A stretch of DNA of 64,000 nt from Arthrobacter_E sp044748305 (lineage in GTDB: Bacteria > Actinomycetota > Actinomycetes > Actinomycetales > Micrococcaceae). Shown here in pieces: positions 53,626-62,603 of this stretch. Both the position numbers and the translations under genes were made by a program. Location: the NCBI RefSeq assembly GCF_044748305.1, contig NZ_JBIVFT010000001.1, positions 434,001 to 498,000 on the forward strand, in the 5' to 3' direction. The notes beneath the pieces are model-generated. The model had not been told where the DNA came from. It did no database searches and worked only from the letters and a program-made list of their open reading frames with translations. How positions within the stretch are numbered: position 1 is the first letter of the stretch; every line of letters begins with the position of its first letter.

Positions 53626-54813
53626 GTGAACGCTGATCTGGTCATCGTCGGTTCGGGCTTCTTTGGCCTGACCATCGCGGAGCGTGCTGCAAGCGAGCTG
53701 GGTCTGAAGGTGGTCGTCATCGACCGCCGCCACCACATCGGTGGCAATGCCTACAGCGAAACCGAACCCGAAACCGGAATCGAGGTTCACCGCTACGGCG
53801 CACACCTCTTCCACACGTCGAACGAGCGTGTCTGGGAGTACGTCAACCGTTTCACCACGTTCACGGACTACGTGCACAAGGTCTACGGGGTGCACAAGGG
53901 CGAGGTGTACTCGCTCCCCATCAACCTGGCGACCATCAACCAGTTCTTCCGGGCGAATCTCACCCCGGGCGAGGCCAAGGCGCTCATTCAGGAGCAGGCC
54001 GGCGAGCTTGCCGGAACCGATCCGCAGAACCTCAATGACAAGGGCATCCAGCTCATCGGGCGTCCGCTCTACGAAGCGTTCATCAAGCACTACACGGGCA
54101 AGCAGTGGCAGACGGATCCGAAGAACCTGCCGGCCGGCATCATCTCCCGCCTTCCCGTGCGCTACAACTACGACAACCGGTACTTCAACGACAAGTACGA
54201 GGGCCTGCCCACCAACGGTTACACGGCCTGGATCGAAAAGATGGCCGAGCACCCGAACATCGAGGTTCGGCTCAACACCGACTTCTTCGACGATTCCCAC
54301 GAGTACTCCAAGTCCAAGGTCGTCGGCAAGATCCCGGTGGTCTACACGGGCCCCGTGGATCGCTACTTCGACTTCGTCGAGGGTGACCTTTCGTGGCGCA
54401 CCATCGATTTCGAAGAAGAAGTGCTCCCCATGGGCGACTTCCAGGGCACCAGCGTGGTCAACTACAACGACGCCGACGTCGCCTTCACGCGCATCATCGA
54501 GCCGCGTCACTTCCACCCTGAGCGCGGCTATCAGGAAGAGAAGACCGTGGTCATGCGTGAGTTCTCGCGCTTCGCCGAGAAGGGCGACGAGCCGTACTAC
54601 CCGATCAACACTTCCGAGGACCGCGAGAAGCTTCTGAAGTATCGCGATCTGGCAGCCCAGGAAGACATGGTCCTCTTCGGCGGACGCCTCGGCACGTACA
54701 AGTACCTCGACATGCACATGGCGATCGGTTCGGCCTTGTCCATGTTCGACAACAAGATCCGTCCGGCTTTCGCCGGCGGCAGCAAGATGGAAAGCGGTGG
54801 GGTGGACGCATGA
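53626..54813 (+). CDS. glf: UDP-galactopyranose mutase
   Basis: A 395-residue flavoenzyme interconverting UDP-galactopyranose and UDP-galactofuranose, the donor for galactofuran in the cell wall. The FAD motif is at the N-terminus (VIVGSGFFGLTIAERAA, residues 5-21). RRHHIGGNAYSE (about 33-44), HRYGAHLFHTSN (about 54-65) and YTGPVDRYFDF-type segments are Glf signatures, and FGGRLGTYKYLDMHMAI is near the C-terminus. GTG 53626 is chosen because AGGAG sits 5 nt upstream; the TTG one codon earlier is too close. The stop overlaps the glycosyltransferase start by 4 nt (ATGA), so donor synthesis and polymerisation are coupled. Confidence 0.97.
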   Translation: MNADLVIVGSGFFGLTIAERAASELGLKVVVIDRRHHIGGNAYSETEPETGIEVHRYGAHLFHTSNERVWEYVNRFTTFTDYVHKVYGVHKGEVYSLPINLATINQFFRANLTPGEAKALIQEQAGELAGTDPQNLNDKGIQLIGRPLYEAFIKHYTGKQWQTDPKNLPAGIISRLPVRYNYDNRYFNDKYEGLPTNGYTAWIEKMAEHPNIEVRLNTDFFDDSHEYSKSKVVGKIPVVYTGPVDRYFDFVEGDLSWRTIDFEEEVLPMGDFQGTSVVNYNDADVAFTRIIEPRHFHPERGYQEEKTVVMREFSRFAEKGDEPYYPINTSEDREKLLKYRDLAAQEDMVLFGGRLGTYKYLDMHMAIGSALSMFDNKIRPAFAGGSKMESGGVDA

Positions 54814-56795
54814 GCCGCCAGGCGGACCTCGGTGAGGGGACGTTCACAGCACTGCAGCGGGTGATCCTCCCGGAGACCACACAGATGGACACCGTTCCGC
54901 TGTACGTGGACACGGGCTCCGCCATCGGTGTCGCGATGCCCACCATCCCGGGAGCTCCGAAGACGGACCGTCCGCGTCAGCGGATGGCCGTTCCCGGACG
55001 CGAAGCGCACGCGGAGGACTTCCTCAGCCGGGTGTCCACCAAAGTCCGCCCGGGTGAGCGGATCTCATTCGGAACGTACTTCAACGCATTCGCGTCCGGC
55101 TACTGGCGTCGCTGGACGACCGTCGACTCGGTGCAGCTGCGGGTCAGGACGTCCGGCCGGGGCACCGTCATCGTTTACAAGTCCAATGCGCGCGGCTCTC
55201 TGCAGCGTGTGGACACGCGTCGTGTCAGCACAGAGGAGACCTCGGTCTTCGAACTGTCTCTTGAGCCCTTCGGCGACGGTGGATGGTACTGGTTCGACCT
55301 GGTTGCGGGCACCGAGCCGCTGATCCTTGAAGAAGCGGTCTGGGGTACCACTGAACCCGCGCCTGAGATGGGCAGCATCACGGTGGAGATCACCACCTTG
55401 AACAAGCCCGACTACTGCCTCAACAACCTTCGACTGCTGGCCGCCAACCCCGAGGCGCTGGCGAACGTGAAGGAAGTCCTGCTGGTCGATCAGGGATCGC
55501 AGAAGGTTCAGGAGACCGAGGGATTCTCCGAGGTCGCCGCCGAGCTGGACGGAAAGCTGCGGATCATCAACCAGGCCAATCTGGGCGGTTCCGGTGGCTT
55601 CGCGCGTGGCATGTACGAGGCTCTGGAGAACGGCAGCGACTATGTCCTGCTGATGGATGACGACATCGTCGTCGAACCGGAGTCGATCAATCGCCTGCTG
55701 ACCTTCTCCTCCTTCTGCCGCAAGCCCACCCTGGTGGGTGGTCATATGTTCGATCTCTACAACCGGACGGTGTTGCACACCTTCGGAGAGATCGTGAATC
55801 CCTATCGTTTCCAGCCGGATCAGCCGCACGCCGATATGGAGATGGGCCACGACTTCATGTCCGGCAATCTCCGGCAGACGCCGTGGATGCACCGTCGCGT
55901 CGATGTGGACTACAACGGCTGGTGGATGTGCCTCATCCCGACTTCCGTCATCCGGGAGATCGGTCTGTCGCTTCCGGTCTTCATCAAATGGGACGACGCC
56001 GAGTATGGCCTCCGGGCCAAGGAACACGGCTACCACACGGTGAGCCTGCCCGGTTCGGCGGTGTGGCATGTCTCCTGGATCGACAAGGACGATCTGGTCG
56101 GCTGGCAGGCCTACTTCCACGCGCGCAACCGCTTCATCGCGGCCCTGCTGCACAGCCCGTATGAACTTGGCGGCCGTGTCCTGAAGGAATCGCAGTTCGC
56201 GGACGTCAAGCACATCGTGTCCATGCAGTACGCGACCGTCGAAGGCCGGCAATGGGCCCTCGACGACGTGCTCGAGGGCCCGGAGAAGATCGCGCCGTTG
56301 CTCTCGACCAAGCTTCCCCAGATCAGAGCCATGATGTCCGCGCACGAGGACACCACGATCAAACGGGATCCGGAAGCCTTCCCGGCCCCACGGATGGCCA
56401 AGCCTCCGGCCAATGGACGTCTGGCGGGCAAGCCGAATATGGTCACGCTGTTGCCGTGGACCGCGAAGACCGTCATCCGGCAGCTCTTCGTGCCGGTGAC
56501 GGACATGAGCAAGGAGTTCCCCCAGGCGAAGATCGCGCACCAGGACAACAAGTGGTGGACGGTCTCGCAGTATGACTCCGCCGTCGTGTCCAATGCAGAG
56601 GGGACCGGGGCGTCCTGGTACCGGCGGAATCCGGCACAGGTGCGCAACTACCTCGCAGCCTCGGCAAGACGCCACGGAGAATTGCTGTCCAAGTGGAAGA
56701 CCCTTCGCACCCAGTACCGGGAGGCGTTGCCGGCCATGACTTCGGTCGAATCCTGGAAGGTCATCTTCGACGAATTCACGGAACCTGAGAGCTGA
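54810..56795 (+). CDS. glfT2: GlfT2-like galactofuranosyltransferase
   Basis: A 661-residue GT2 enzyme. It has an N-terminal beta-sandwich region (about residues 1-185), a GT-A catalytic domain (about 188-450) with the metal-binding triad Asp283-Asp284-Asp285 (MDDDIVVE), GGSGGFARG (acceptor region, about 258-266) and the general-base region KWDDAEYGLRAKEHG (about 393-407). A helical C-terminus follows. The order and motifs match mycobacterial GlfT2 (Rv3808c), a processive enzyme adding alternating beta-1,5 and beta-1,6 galactofuranose to a lipid-linked carrier. It is coupled to glf and followed by Wzm/Wzt, so the polymer is probably exported across the membrane. The acceptor in this genus is unknown. 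Confidence 0.92.
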   Translation: MSRQADLGEGTFTALQRVILPETTQMDTVPLYVDTGSAIGVAMPTIPGAPKTDRPRQRMAVPGREAHAEDFLSRVSTKVRPGERISFGTYFNAFASGYWRRWTTVDSVQLRVRTSGRGTVIVYKSNARGSLQRVDTRRVSTEETSVFELSLEPFGDGGWYWFDLVAGTEPLILEEAVWGTTEPAPEMGSITVEITTLNKPDYCLNNLRLLAANPEALANVKEVLLVDQGSQKVQETEGFSEVAAELDGKLRIINQANLGGSGGFARGMYEALENGSDYVLLMDDDIVVEPESINRLLTFSSFCRKPTLVGGHMFDLYNRTVLHTFGEIVNPYRFQPDQPHADMEMGHDFMSGNLRQTPWMHRRVDVDYNGWWMCLIPTSVIREIGLSLPVFIKWDDAEYGLRAKEHGYHTVSLPGSAVWHVSWIDKDDLVGWQAYFHARNRFIAALLHSPYELGGRVLKESQFADVKHIVSMQYATVEGRQWALDDVLEGPEKIAPLLSTKLPQIRAMMSAHEDTTIKRDPEAFPAPRMAKPPANGRLAGKPNMVTLLPWTAKTVIRQLFVPVTDMSKEFPQAKIAHQDNKWWTVSQYDSAVVSNAEGTGASWYRRNPAQVRNYLAASARRHGELLSKWKTLRTQYREALPAMTSVESWKVIFDEFTEPES

Positions 56796-56796
56796 T

Positions 56797-57666
56797 ATGA
56801 GCATCACCACCGAAGCCGCCCTGGTCCGCCCGGGCGTGGGGCGTGGTCTGGCGGATGTCTTCCGTGATCGCTACCTTTTGAAGCTGCTGGTCAGCAAGGA
56901 ACTCAAGATCCGCTACCGGGGCTCCATCCTCGGGTTGCTCTGGTCCTATGTGAAGCCCGGCGTCCAGTTCGTCGTCTTCTACGTCGCCATGGGCAAGTTC
57001 CTCGGCCTGGAAAGGGCAACCGAAAACTACGCCGTGTACTTGTTCTCGGGCATCGTGCTCGTCAACTTCTTCGGCGAGGCGCTGAGCAACGGGGCGCGCT
57101 CGATCGTCAACAATTCGGGGCTGATCAAGAAGATCTACCTGCCCCGTGAGATGTTCCCGGTGGCCTCCGTCTGGGTGTCCGGGGTCCATTTCGTGCCGCA
57201 GGCCGCAGTACTCCTGATCGGTTGTTTCATCGCGGGCTGGCGGCCGGACTGGACCGCGTTGCTCGCCGCGGTCGGCGGCTTCCTGATCATCGCGATGTTC
57301 GCGCTGGGTCTGGCGCTGTTCTTCAGTGCGGTCAATGTGTTCTTCCGCGATATGGAGAACATCGTGGACCTGTTCCTCATGGTCGCCACCTGGGCCTCGC
57401 CGGTCATGTACAAGTGGGACATGGTGCAGAAGGTCCTCGGCGATTTCTGGTTCACCGTCTATCAGGCCAACCCCTTGACGGTTGCGGTGGAACTGTTCCA
57501 CCGGGCCTTCTGGTCCCCGACCATCCCCGGTGATTTCTCCGCCTATTCACCGCCCAATCTGCTGACCATCTGGTTGCCGCTCGGGCTGGTGGTGTCCGCC
57601 GCCGTTCTGCTCATCGGACAGCTGACCTTCCGGCGCGTCGAGCATCGTTTCGCTCAGGAGCTGTAG
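56797..57666 (+). CDS. wzm: ABC-2 type polysaccharide exporter permease (Wzm)
   Basis: A 289-residue permease with six predicted membrane helices. The N-terminal amphipathic segment (LADVFRDRYLLKLLVSKELKIRYRGS) is followed by LGLLWSYVKPGVQFVVFY, typical of Wzm/RfbA-type O-antigen and galactan exporters. Helices lie near residues 45-65, 75-95, 120-150, 155-180, 190-210 and 250-275. It pairs with the Wzt ATPase 3 nt downstream to flip lipid-linked galactofuran outward. ATG start 1 nt after the GlfT2-like stop. Confidence 0.92.
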   Translation: MSITTEAALVRPGVGRGLADVFRDRYLLKLLVSKELKIRYRGSILGLLWSYVKPGVQFVVFYVAMGKFLGLERATENYAVYLFSGIVLVNFFGEALSNGARSIVNNSGLIKKIYLPREMFPVASVWVSGVHFVPQAAVLLIGCFIAGWRPDWTALLAAVGGFLIIAMFALGLALFFSAVNVFFRDMENIVDLFLMVATWASPVMYKWDMVQKVLGDFWFTVYQANPLTVAVELFHRAFWSPTIPGDFSAYSPPNLLTIWLPLGLVVSAAVLLIGQLTFRRVEHRFAQEL

Positions 57667-57669
57667 GCC

Positions 57670-58407
57670 GTGACCACTATCCCCATCGCTGTTGAGATCC
57701 GGTCCATCAGCAAGCAATTCGTCCTTCGCCACTCGCGCTCGATCAAGGAAGCCATCGTCTGGCTTGCTCAGGGGCGCCGCAAGGATCTGTCCAATCGTTT
57801 CCACGCGCTCAAGGACATCAGCCTGGACATCGTCCAGGGGGAGACGGTGGCCTTGCTCGGCCTGAACGGCTCCGGCAAGTCCACCCTGCTCAAGCACATC
57901 TCGGGTGTCATGACTCCGGACGAGGGGACGGTTCGCACTCGCGGACGGGTCGCCGGTCTGATCGAGGTGGGGGCGGGATTCCACCCCGACCTCTCGGGCC
58001 GGGACAATGTTTTCCTCAACGGGGCGATCCTCGGGATGACGGAAGAGCAGATCAAGGAACGTTTCGACTCGATCGTCGAGTTCGCTGAGATCGAGCAGTT
58101 CATCGACACCGAGGTGAAGTTCTACTCCTCGGGCATGTACCTCCGTCTGGCCTTCTCGGTCGCGGTGCATTCGGACCCGGAGGTCTTCCTGGTCGATGAG
58201 ATCCTGGCAGTCGGTGATGAGCCGTTCCAGCGCAAGTGCCTGGAGAAGATCCAGGAACTGGTCGATGCCGGGCAGACGCTCGTGGTGGTCAGCCACGACC
58301 TCGAGCTGGTCCAGAGGGTGTGCCAACGCGGCATTGTTCTCGAACACGGAAATGTCATTTTCGACGGCGACGTCAGCGAGGCCGTCTCGGTGATGCGCAC
58401 GCGGTGA
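57670..58407 (+). CDS. wzt: ABC polysaccharide exporter ATPase (Wzt)
   Basis: A 245-residue ATP-binding subunit. Walker A GLNGSGKST (residues 64-72), the Q-loop region near AGLIEVGAGFHPDLSGRDN (about 97-115), signature YSSGMYLRLAFS (about 155-166), Walker B VFLVDEILAVGD (about 174-185) and SHDLELV with the switch histidine (about 209-215). The FHPDLSGRDN element is characteristic of polysaccharide exporters. It lacks the C-terminal carbohydrate-binding domain of O9a-type Wzt, so export is probably not coupled to recognition of a modified chain end. GTG start 3 nt after wzm. Confidence 0.94.
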   Translation: MTTIPIAVEIRSISKQFVLRHSRSIKEAIVWLAQGRRKDLSNRFHALKDISLDIVQGETVALLGLNGSGKSTLLKHISGVMTPDEGTVRTRGRVAGLIEVGAGFHPDLSGRDNVFLNGAILGMTEEQIKERFDSIVEFAEIEQFIDTEVKFYSSGMYLRLAFSVAVHSDPEVFLVDEILAVGDEPFQRKCLEKIQELVDAGQTLVVVSHDLELVQRVCQRGIVLEHGNVIFDGDVSEAVSVMRTR

Positions 58408-58514
58408 GCGGTCCGAGCCGGCCGGTTTCCGCCCAGACGGTAAAGTCTGATGCTGAACCATGAGGCTGCTCAGACGATACTTCGCCCGCATGGGAAACAG
58501 AACGGATTGACTCA

Positions 58515-59567
58515 ATGACGCCTGAACGAAACAGCACGAGCCGGAGGGCCTTCCTGGCTTTGGCAGGACTCCTGCCTCTGGGCCTGGCCGCGTGCAGTGC
58601 TGACGGCCAGGCCCCTGCTCCGGCTGCGTCGCTGCCGGCACCGGACAACGGGCCGTACCGGTTCACCGTCGAACACGAGTTCGGCACAGTGACCCTCCAG
58701 GCTCCGCCGCAGCAGGTCATCACGCTCGGTCTTCAGGAGTCGGAGGGGCTGCTCGAGCTGGGCGTGGCTCCTCGCGGCCGGACCGATGCGGACATCACGA
58801 CCTGGTACAACACCCTGCTGAACTCGATGAAGCTCCCGGGGGCCGATCTGCCTCAGCTGGTGGATGCCAGCATCGGTGTTCCGGTCGATGCGATCGCCAA
58901 GCTCCAGCCTGACCTCATCATCTCCTTCGAAAAGTCCCTGAGCCGGAGCGATTACGATTCTCTGAGCAAGGTGGCTCCGGTGATCCTTCCTCCGAAGGGC
59001 GTGGATCTGACGGACTGGGCGGCCGCACTGACCTTCTATGGCCGGCTCATGGGACGCACTGCGATCGCCCGCCAGCAGATCGAGACCACCCGTGCTGCGG
59101 TTGCGGACAGTGCCGCGGACTACCCGGCCCTGAAGAAGGCCACCGCGATGTACATCGGTGCGTCGAGTGTTCCGGGATCCGACGTCACGGTGTTCGCAGC
59201 CGACGCCGCCCCTAACCGTTTCCTGACTTCCCTCGGACTCAAGTTGCCGGCCTCGCAGCGCGTCGCCGCTTCCATGCCGGCGGTGCGCAACAGGCCGTCT
59301 CAGCCTGGAAATCTGCTGCCTCGGAGCCGCAGCAAAGAGCTCACTGCCGACTTCCTCGTCGTGGTGCTGCCGTGGACGGACTACGCGCAGTACACGGCGA
59401 ACGGGACGGTTCCGGGGATCCCGGAGTTCGGCACCAAGAACGTCCTCTATGTCGCAGGACAGGACGCGTTCTCCATCGATCGAGCCTCAGCGCTGGCCAT
59501 GCAATGGGCGGCACGGAACACGATCCCCTCGATCGCCCGGGTGGCCTACACCTCTACGACGAAGTAG
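58515..59567 (+). CDS. Tat-exported lipoprotein, iron-siderophore-type binding protein
   Basis: A 350-residue substrate-binding lipoprotein of the FecB/FhuD-like periplasmic binding fold. The signal combines a twin-arginine motif (Arg10-Arg11 in SRRAFLALAG) with a lipobox ending at Cys27 (LGLAAC), so it is probably exported folded by Tat and then lipidated. VITLGLQESEGLLELGVAPRG (about residues 71-91) and KLQPDLIIS (about 130-138) are typical of siderophore-binding proteins. No permease or ATPase of an iron-uptake system is adjacent. The ATG has no strong ribosome binding site. It lies 107 nt after wzt and ends before a 30-bp perfect hairpin. Confidence 0.86.
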   Translation: MTPERNSTSRRAFLALAGLLPLGLAACSADGQAPAPAASLPAPDNGPYRFTVEHEFGTVTLQAPPQQVITLGLQESEGLLELGVAPRGRTDADITTWYNTLLNSMKLPGADLPQLVDASIGVPVDAIAKLQPDLIISFEKSLSRSDYDSLSKVAPVILPPKGVDLTDWAAALTFYGRLMGRTAIARQQIETTRAAVADSAADYPALKKATAMYIGASSVPGSDVTVFAADAAPNRFLTSLGLKLPASQRVAASMPAVRNRPSQPGNLLPRSRSKELTADFLVVVLPWTDYAQYTANGTVPGIPEFGTKNVLYVAGQDAFSIDRASALAMQWAARNTIPSIARVAYTSTTK

Positions 59568-59581
59568 GCCGGACGCATCGC

Positions 59582-59645
59582 GCGCCTACGCTGAGGGCCT
59601 GTGGCCGACGGGGTTCCGTCGGCCACAGGCCCTCAGCGTAGGCGC
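59582..59645. terminator. Exceptionally long bidirectional terminator hairpin
   Basis: Perfect 30-bp stem with GGTT loop: the left arm begins GCGCCTACGCTGAGGGCC (59582-59611) and the right arm is its exact complement (59616-59645). It lies between the convergent binding-protein and DUF6541 genes, 14 nt and 7 nt from their stops. Neither side has a T-run. Confidence 0.85.
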
Positions 59646-59652
59646 TGTCGGA

Positions 59653-61701
59653 TCAGCCGCAGGCGGTCACCTTGAAGAGGCGGGCCTTGCCGACCGCCTT
59701 GATGAGTTCGACGCCGGGAGCGTTATTCGTGGAGAGATCCCTGGTGCCTTCGAGAGGCTCGGCCCGCGTTGCGATTTCACGAGTACCGAAGTCCAGGGCG
59801 TAGAACGCGTTCTTTTCACGGACGAGGGGGCAGACCCGGGGGTTGTAGGCGGCTTCGTCCCAGTGATCCATCAGATACTGCTCATCCGGAGTCCTGACCC
59901 CGAAGATGTGCGGTGCCAGGACATGGATGCCCGTGAAGGCGTAGGTCAGGGACGCACCGGTCCGGGGGTTCCCGACCAACAGCTGTCCTGCCGGCACGAG
60001 ATCCGGCAGCTGCTTGATCAGTGCAAGCTCATCGGTGCTGACGAGACTGTTGTCGTTGGTGACCTTGAAGATCGTGGAGATGCGGGTCTGGGCCGTGTTG
60101 AGCGTACCGCCCTGGCTCAGAACGCCGAGCAGCAACGCGGCCACCACCGGAATCACCGAGGCGAGCCGGAGGGGCATGGAGGACGCCAGGCGGGTCAGTC
60201 GTCCGGGAGACGCATCCGCGTCCGAGGCTGCCGAGTCGCGCCGGGAATGCACGAGCCAGCCGTGCAGGCGGCCCAGAACCCAGTCGGCGCCCAATGCCGC
60301 GACCGGAAGAGTCACCACAGGGAGCAGTGCCGCCAGCCGGAAGGAATCGGTGTACCAGACCCCGGTCATGAAGTCGCGGAACGCTCCGGCCGGCCAGGAA
60401 GACACGATGGCGTAGAGGAGCCCGCCGACCGCGTACGTCGCAGCGACCCACCAGAGCCGGGCGAAGTTACGGGAGATCACGTACAGACCGAACATGGTCA
60501 GAATCGCGATGACCCAGGCGATGGTGGTGCCCATCGGGGCGCTGGTGAGAACCTCACCGACCGCGCGTGCATTGGTCTGGAAGCCTGTCCATCCGGCTGA
60601 GGCCAGCGACGGGCGCGCCTTGAGCCAGAGCACACCGCTGACCAGGATGTAGAGGACCACAAGGGCGAACCAGCCCAGGAAGGTCCTGTTGGTGAACTCT
60701 CCGCGTCGTCGGGCGGCGATGCTGCGCAGCAGGACGGCCAGCACCACGGGGGCGCCGAAGACGAGCAGTGCGACCAGAGCACTCGGATGGGTCAGTGCGA
60801 GTCCGGGTATCGTCACGACGAAGAGGATCAGCGCCGACCAGCGCAGTCGAAGCGAGGGCCGGGTGATCCCGGTGCCTTCGATGAGCAGGCCCAGACAGGC
60901 AGGCAGGAGCGCAAGAGCGGCATGATTCGGATAGAGGATTCCCCAACCGACCATCAGGTACGGGAAACCGCTGAAACCTGCGGAGATGACGCCCGTTGCG
61001 AGCAGTCCGAGCGGACGCATGCCGATGATCCGGGACACGAGGAAGACACAGGACAACGGCCAGATCACCGCACCGAGAAGGATGGTCACCCAGTTCACAG
61101 CGACCGTCACGGTCGGTGCCCCCAGCATGAAGACCAGACCCATCACGGCATGCATCCCCACCGGGTACATGCCGTGGGATGCCGGGGTCAGGTTGCCGAT
61201 GGTCAGGGTGTCGGCGCTCTGCGTATCGGCGATGTAGCGGACCGCGTTCAAGTGGTAGACGTTGTCGAAGGTCTCGGAGAACGCATCAGCCTGGCCGAAT
61301 CCGGTCATGTAGCGATAGCCGATGAAGATGGCCGGGACCAGCAAAGCCAGGGGGAGGATCATCCGGGTCAGGAGCCGTCCCAGTGTCTCGGTCTGCAGAG
61401 GCCCGTTGTGCTGGAGTTCCAGACGGCTGACGGGAACCTTGCGTCGCGCCAGGAACCAGCGGAGGGCCACGACGACGAGCGTCAGGAACACGGTCAGCGC
61501 GGCGATGGTCGCCGGGTTGAAGGGGATGTGAACGGTTCCGAAGACGACTCCGGCGCAGGCGATCACGGTCGCGGTCACCGGCGCCGACAGCGCTGCCAGA
61601 TTAAGACCGCGCACCCCGGCTGCGAACAGCAGGGCGAGACCGGGGATCGCGTACACCGCGACGGAGAGCGCTAGCGTCGGGAGGGTTTCCCACCAGGACA
61701 T
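59653..61701 (-). CDS. DUF6541 family polytopic membrane protein, GT-C-like
   Basis: A 682-residue membrane protein with about 12-14 helices over the first 500 residues and an external C-terminal domain (about 510-682) with VGNPRTGASLTYAFTGIHVL. A large loop after the third helix region (FDNVYHLNAVRYIADTQ, about residues 143-159) carries Asp and His, resembling the acidic first loop of GT-C glycosyltransferases. The fold and setting suggest a polyprenyl-phosphate-sugar-dependent transferase for cell-surface glycans; that is inferred. The ATG has AGGAG 7 nt upstream. It diverges from the GT2/DUF2304 genes over 124 nt, which is why I consider them one functional set. Confidence 0.78.
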   Translation of the reverse strand: MSWWETLPTLALSVAVYAIPGLALLFAAGVRGLNLAALSAPVTATVIACAGVVFGTVHIPFNPATIAALTVFLTLVVVALRWFLARRKVPVSRLELQHNGPLQTETLGRLLTRMILPLALLVPAIFIGYRYMTGFGQADAFSETFDNVYHLNAVRYIADTQSADTLTIGNLTPASHGMYPVGMHAVMGLVFMLGAPTVTVAVNWVTILLGAVIWPLSCVFLVSRIIGMRPLGLLATGVISAGFSGFPYLMVGWGILYPNHAALALLPACLGLLIEGTGITRPSLRLRWSALILFVVTIPGLALTHPSALVALLVFGAPVVLAVLLRSIAARRRGEFTNRTFLGWFALVVLYILVSGVLWLKARPSLASAGWTGFQTNARAVGEVLTSAPMGTTIAWVIAILTMFGLYVISRNFARLWWVAATYAVGGLLYAIVSSWPAGAFRDFMTGVWYTDSFRLAALLPVVTLPVAALGADWVLGRLHGWLVHSRRDSAASDADASPGRLTRLASSMPLRLASVIPVVAALLLGVLSQGGTLNTAQTRISTIFKVTNDNSLVSTDELALIKQLPDLVPAGQLLVGNPRTGASLTYAFTGIHVLAPHIFGVRTPDEQYLMDHWDEAAYNPRVCPLVREKNAFYALDFGTREIATRAEPLEGTRDLSTNNAPGVELIKAVGKARLFKVTACG

Positions 61702-61808
61702 GAATCAACTCCTATTAAATCAACCCAAGACTACTAGGCGCGGCTGAGGTCGACGGTCCGGCACGATCGGAAACACCAGGAAGCCTCGGCGAACCAGGGC
61801 GGGCGTCT

Positions 61809-61817
61809 TGATATAAT
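61809..61817 (+). promoter_or_regulatory. Extended -10 promoter of the GT2 gene (leaderless)
   Basis: TGATATAAT: an exact extended -10 (TG-N-TATAAT). No -35 match at 17 nt upstream. Transcription should start about 61824-61826, at the ATG of the glycosyltransferase, and there is no ribosome binding site, so the mRNA is probably leaderless. Confidence 0.7.
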
Positions 61818-61825
61818 TTATGATC

Positions 61826-62599
61826 ATGGGTAATTCGCGGCAGTCCGGCGTGCTCATCATCATGCCAGCGTGGAACGAAGCCGCAGTCATCGGCCAGACG
61901 GTCCGCACGGTACTGAGAGAGAGCCCGCAGTACGACATCCTCGTCGTCGACGACGGATCCACCGATGGGACAGCGCGTCTCGCGGCTGAGGCGGGAGCTG
62001 AAGTGCTCCGTCTTCCGTTCAACCTTGGTGTAGGCGGCGCGATGCGCGCCGGATTCAAGTACGCGGTCCGCAACGGCTACACCGCGGCCATTCAGGTCGA
62101 CTCGGACGGCCAGCACGATCCCAAGGACATCGACCGCGTGCTGGACGGGCTGCGTGTCGCTGACATCTCCATCGGCGCCCGTTTCGCGGGCCGGGGCAAC
62201 TACCAGGCCCGGGGTCCCAGGAAATGGGCCATGGGTCTCCTGGCCAAGGTGATCTCCTGGGTGGCCAAGACGGAGCTGACGGATGTCACCTCAGGGTTCC
62301 GAGCGGCCAATGAGCGGGCCCTTCACCAGTACATCGCCCATTTCCCGGCTGAGTATCTCGGCGACACCGTCGATTCCCTCGTCGTCGCCCTGAAGTCCGG
62401 ATGCACCGTCACCCAGGTTCCCGTGGAGATGAAGGCGCGCCAGGCGGGAACCCCGAGCCAGAGCCCGCTGAAGTCGACCATCTACCTGGCCAGGTCCGGC
62501 CTGGTCCTTTGCTTTGCGCTCGCACGACGTCGGACACGGTCCGCGGAAGAAGTCCAGAACCCGTCCTCGGGTGACATCGCCGGGGAAGGGATCGCATAA
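61826..62599 (+). CDS. GT2 glycosyltransferase, dolichol/polyprenyl-phosphate sugar synthase-like
   Basis: A 257-residue enzyme with the DPM1/GtrB-type catalytic pattern: VLIIMPAWNEAAVIGQTV (about residues 8-25), LVVDDGSTDGT (about 37-47), NLGVGGAMRAGFKYA (about 64-78), VDSDGQHDPKD (DxD, about 90-100) and DVTSGFRAANERAL (about 154-167). No large membrane helices are present beyond a hydrophobic stretch near 224-236. It would load a sugar onto undecaprenyl or decaprenyl phosphate in the cytosol. I prefer ATG 61826 to ATG 61820 because the -10 element places the transcript start there. It is followed 4 nt later by the DUF2304 gene. Confidence 0.88.
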   Translation: MGNSRQSGVLIIMPAWNEAAVIGQTVRTVLRESPQYDILVVDDGSTDGTARLAAEAGAEVLRLPFNLGVGGAMRAGFKYAVRNGYTAAIQVDSDGQHDPKDIDRVLDGLRVADISIGARFAGRGNYQARGPRKWAMGLLAKVISWVAKTELTDVTSGFRAANERALHQYIAHFPAEYLGDTVDSLVVALKSGCTVTQVPVEMKARQAGTPSQSPLKSTIYLARSGLVLCFALARRRTRSAEEVQNPSSGDIAGEGIA

Positions 62600-62603
62600 C
62601 GTC

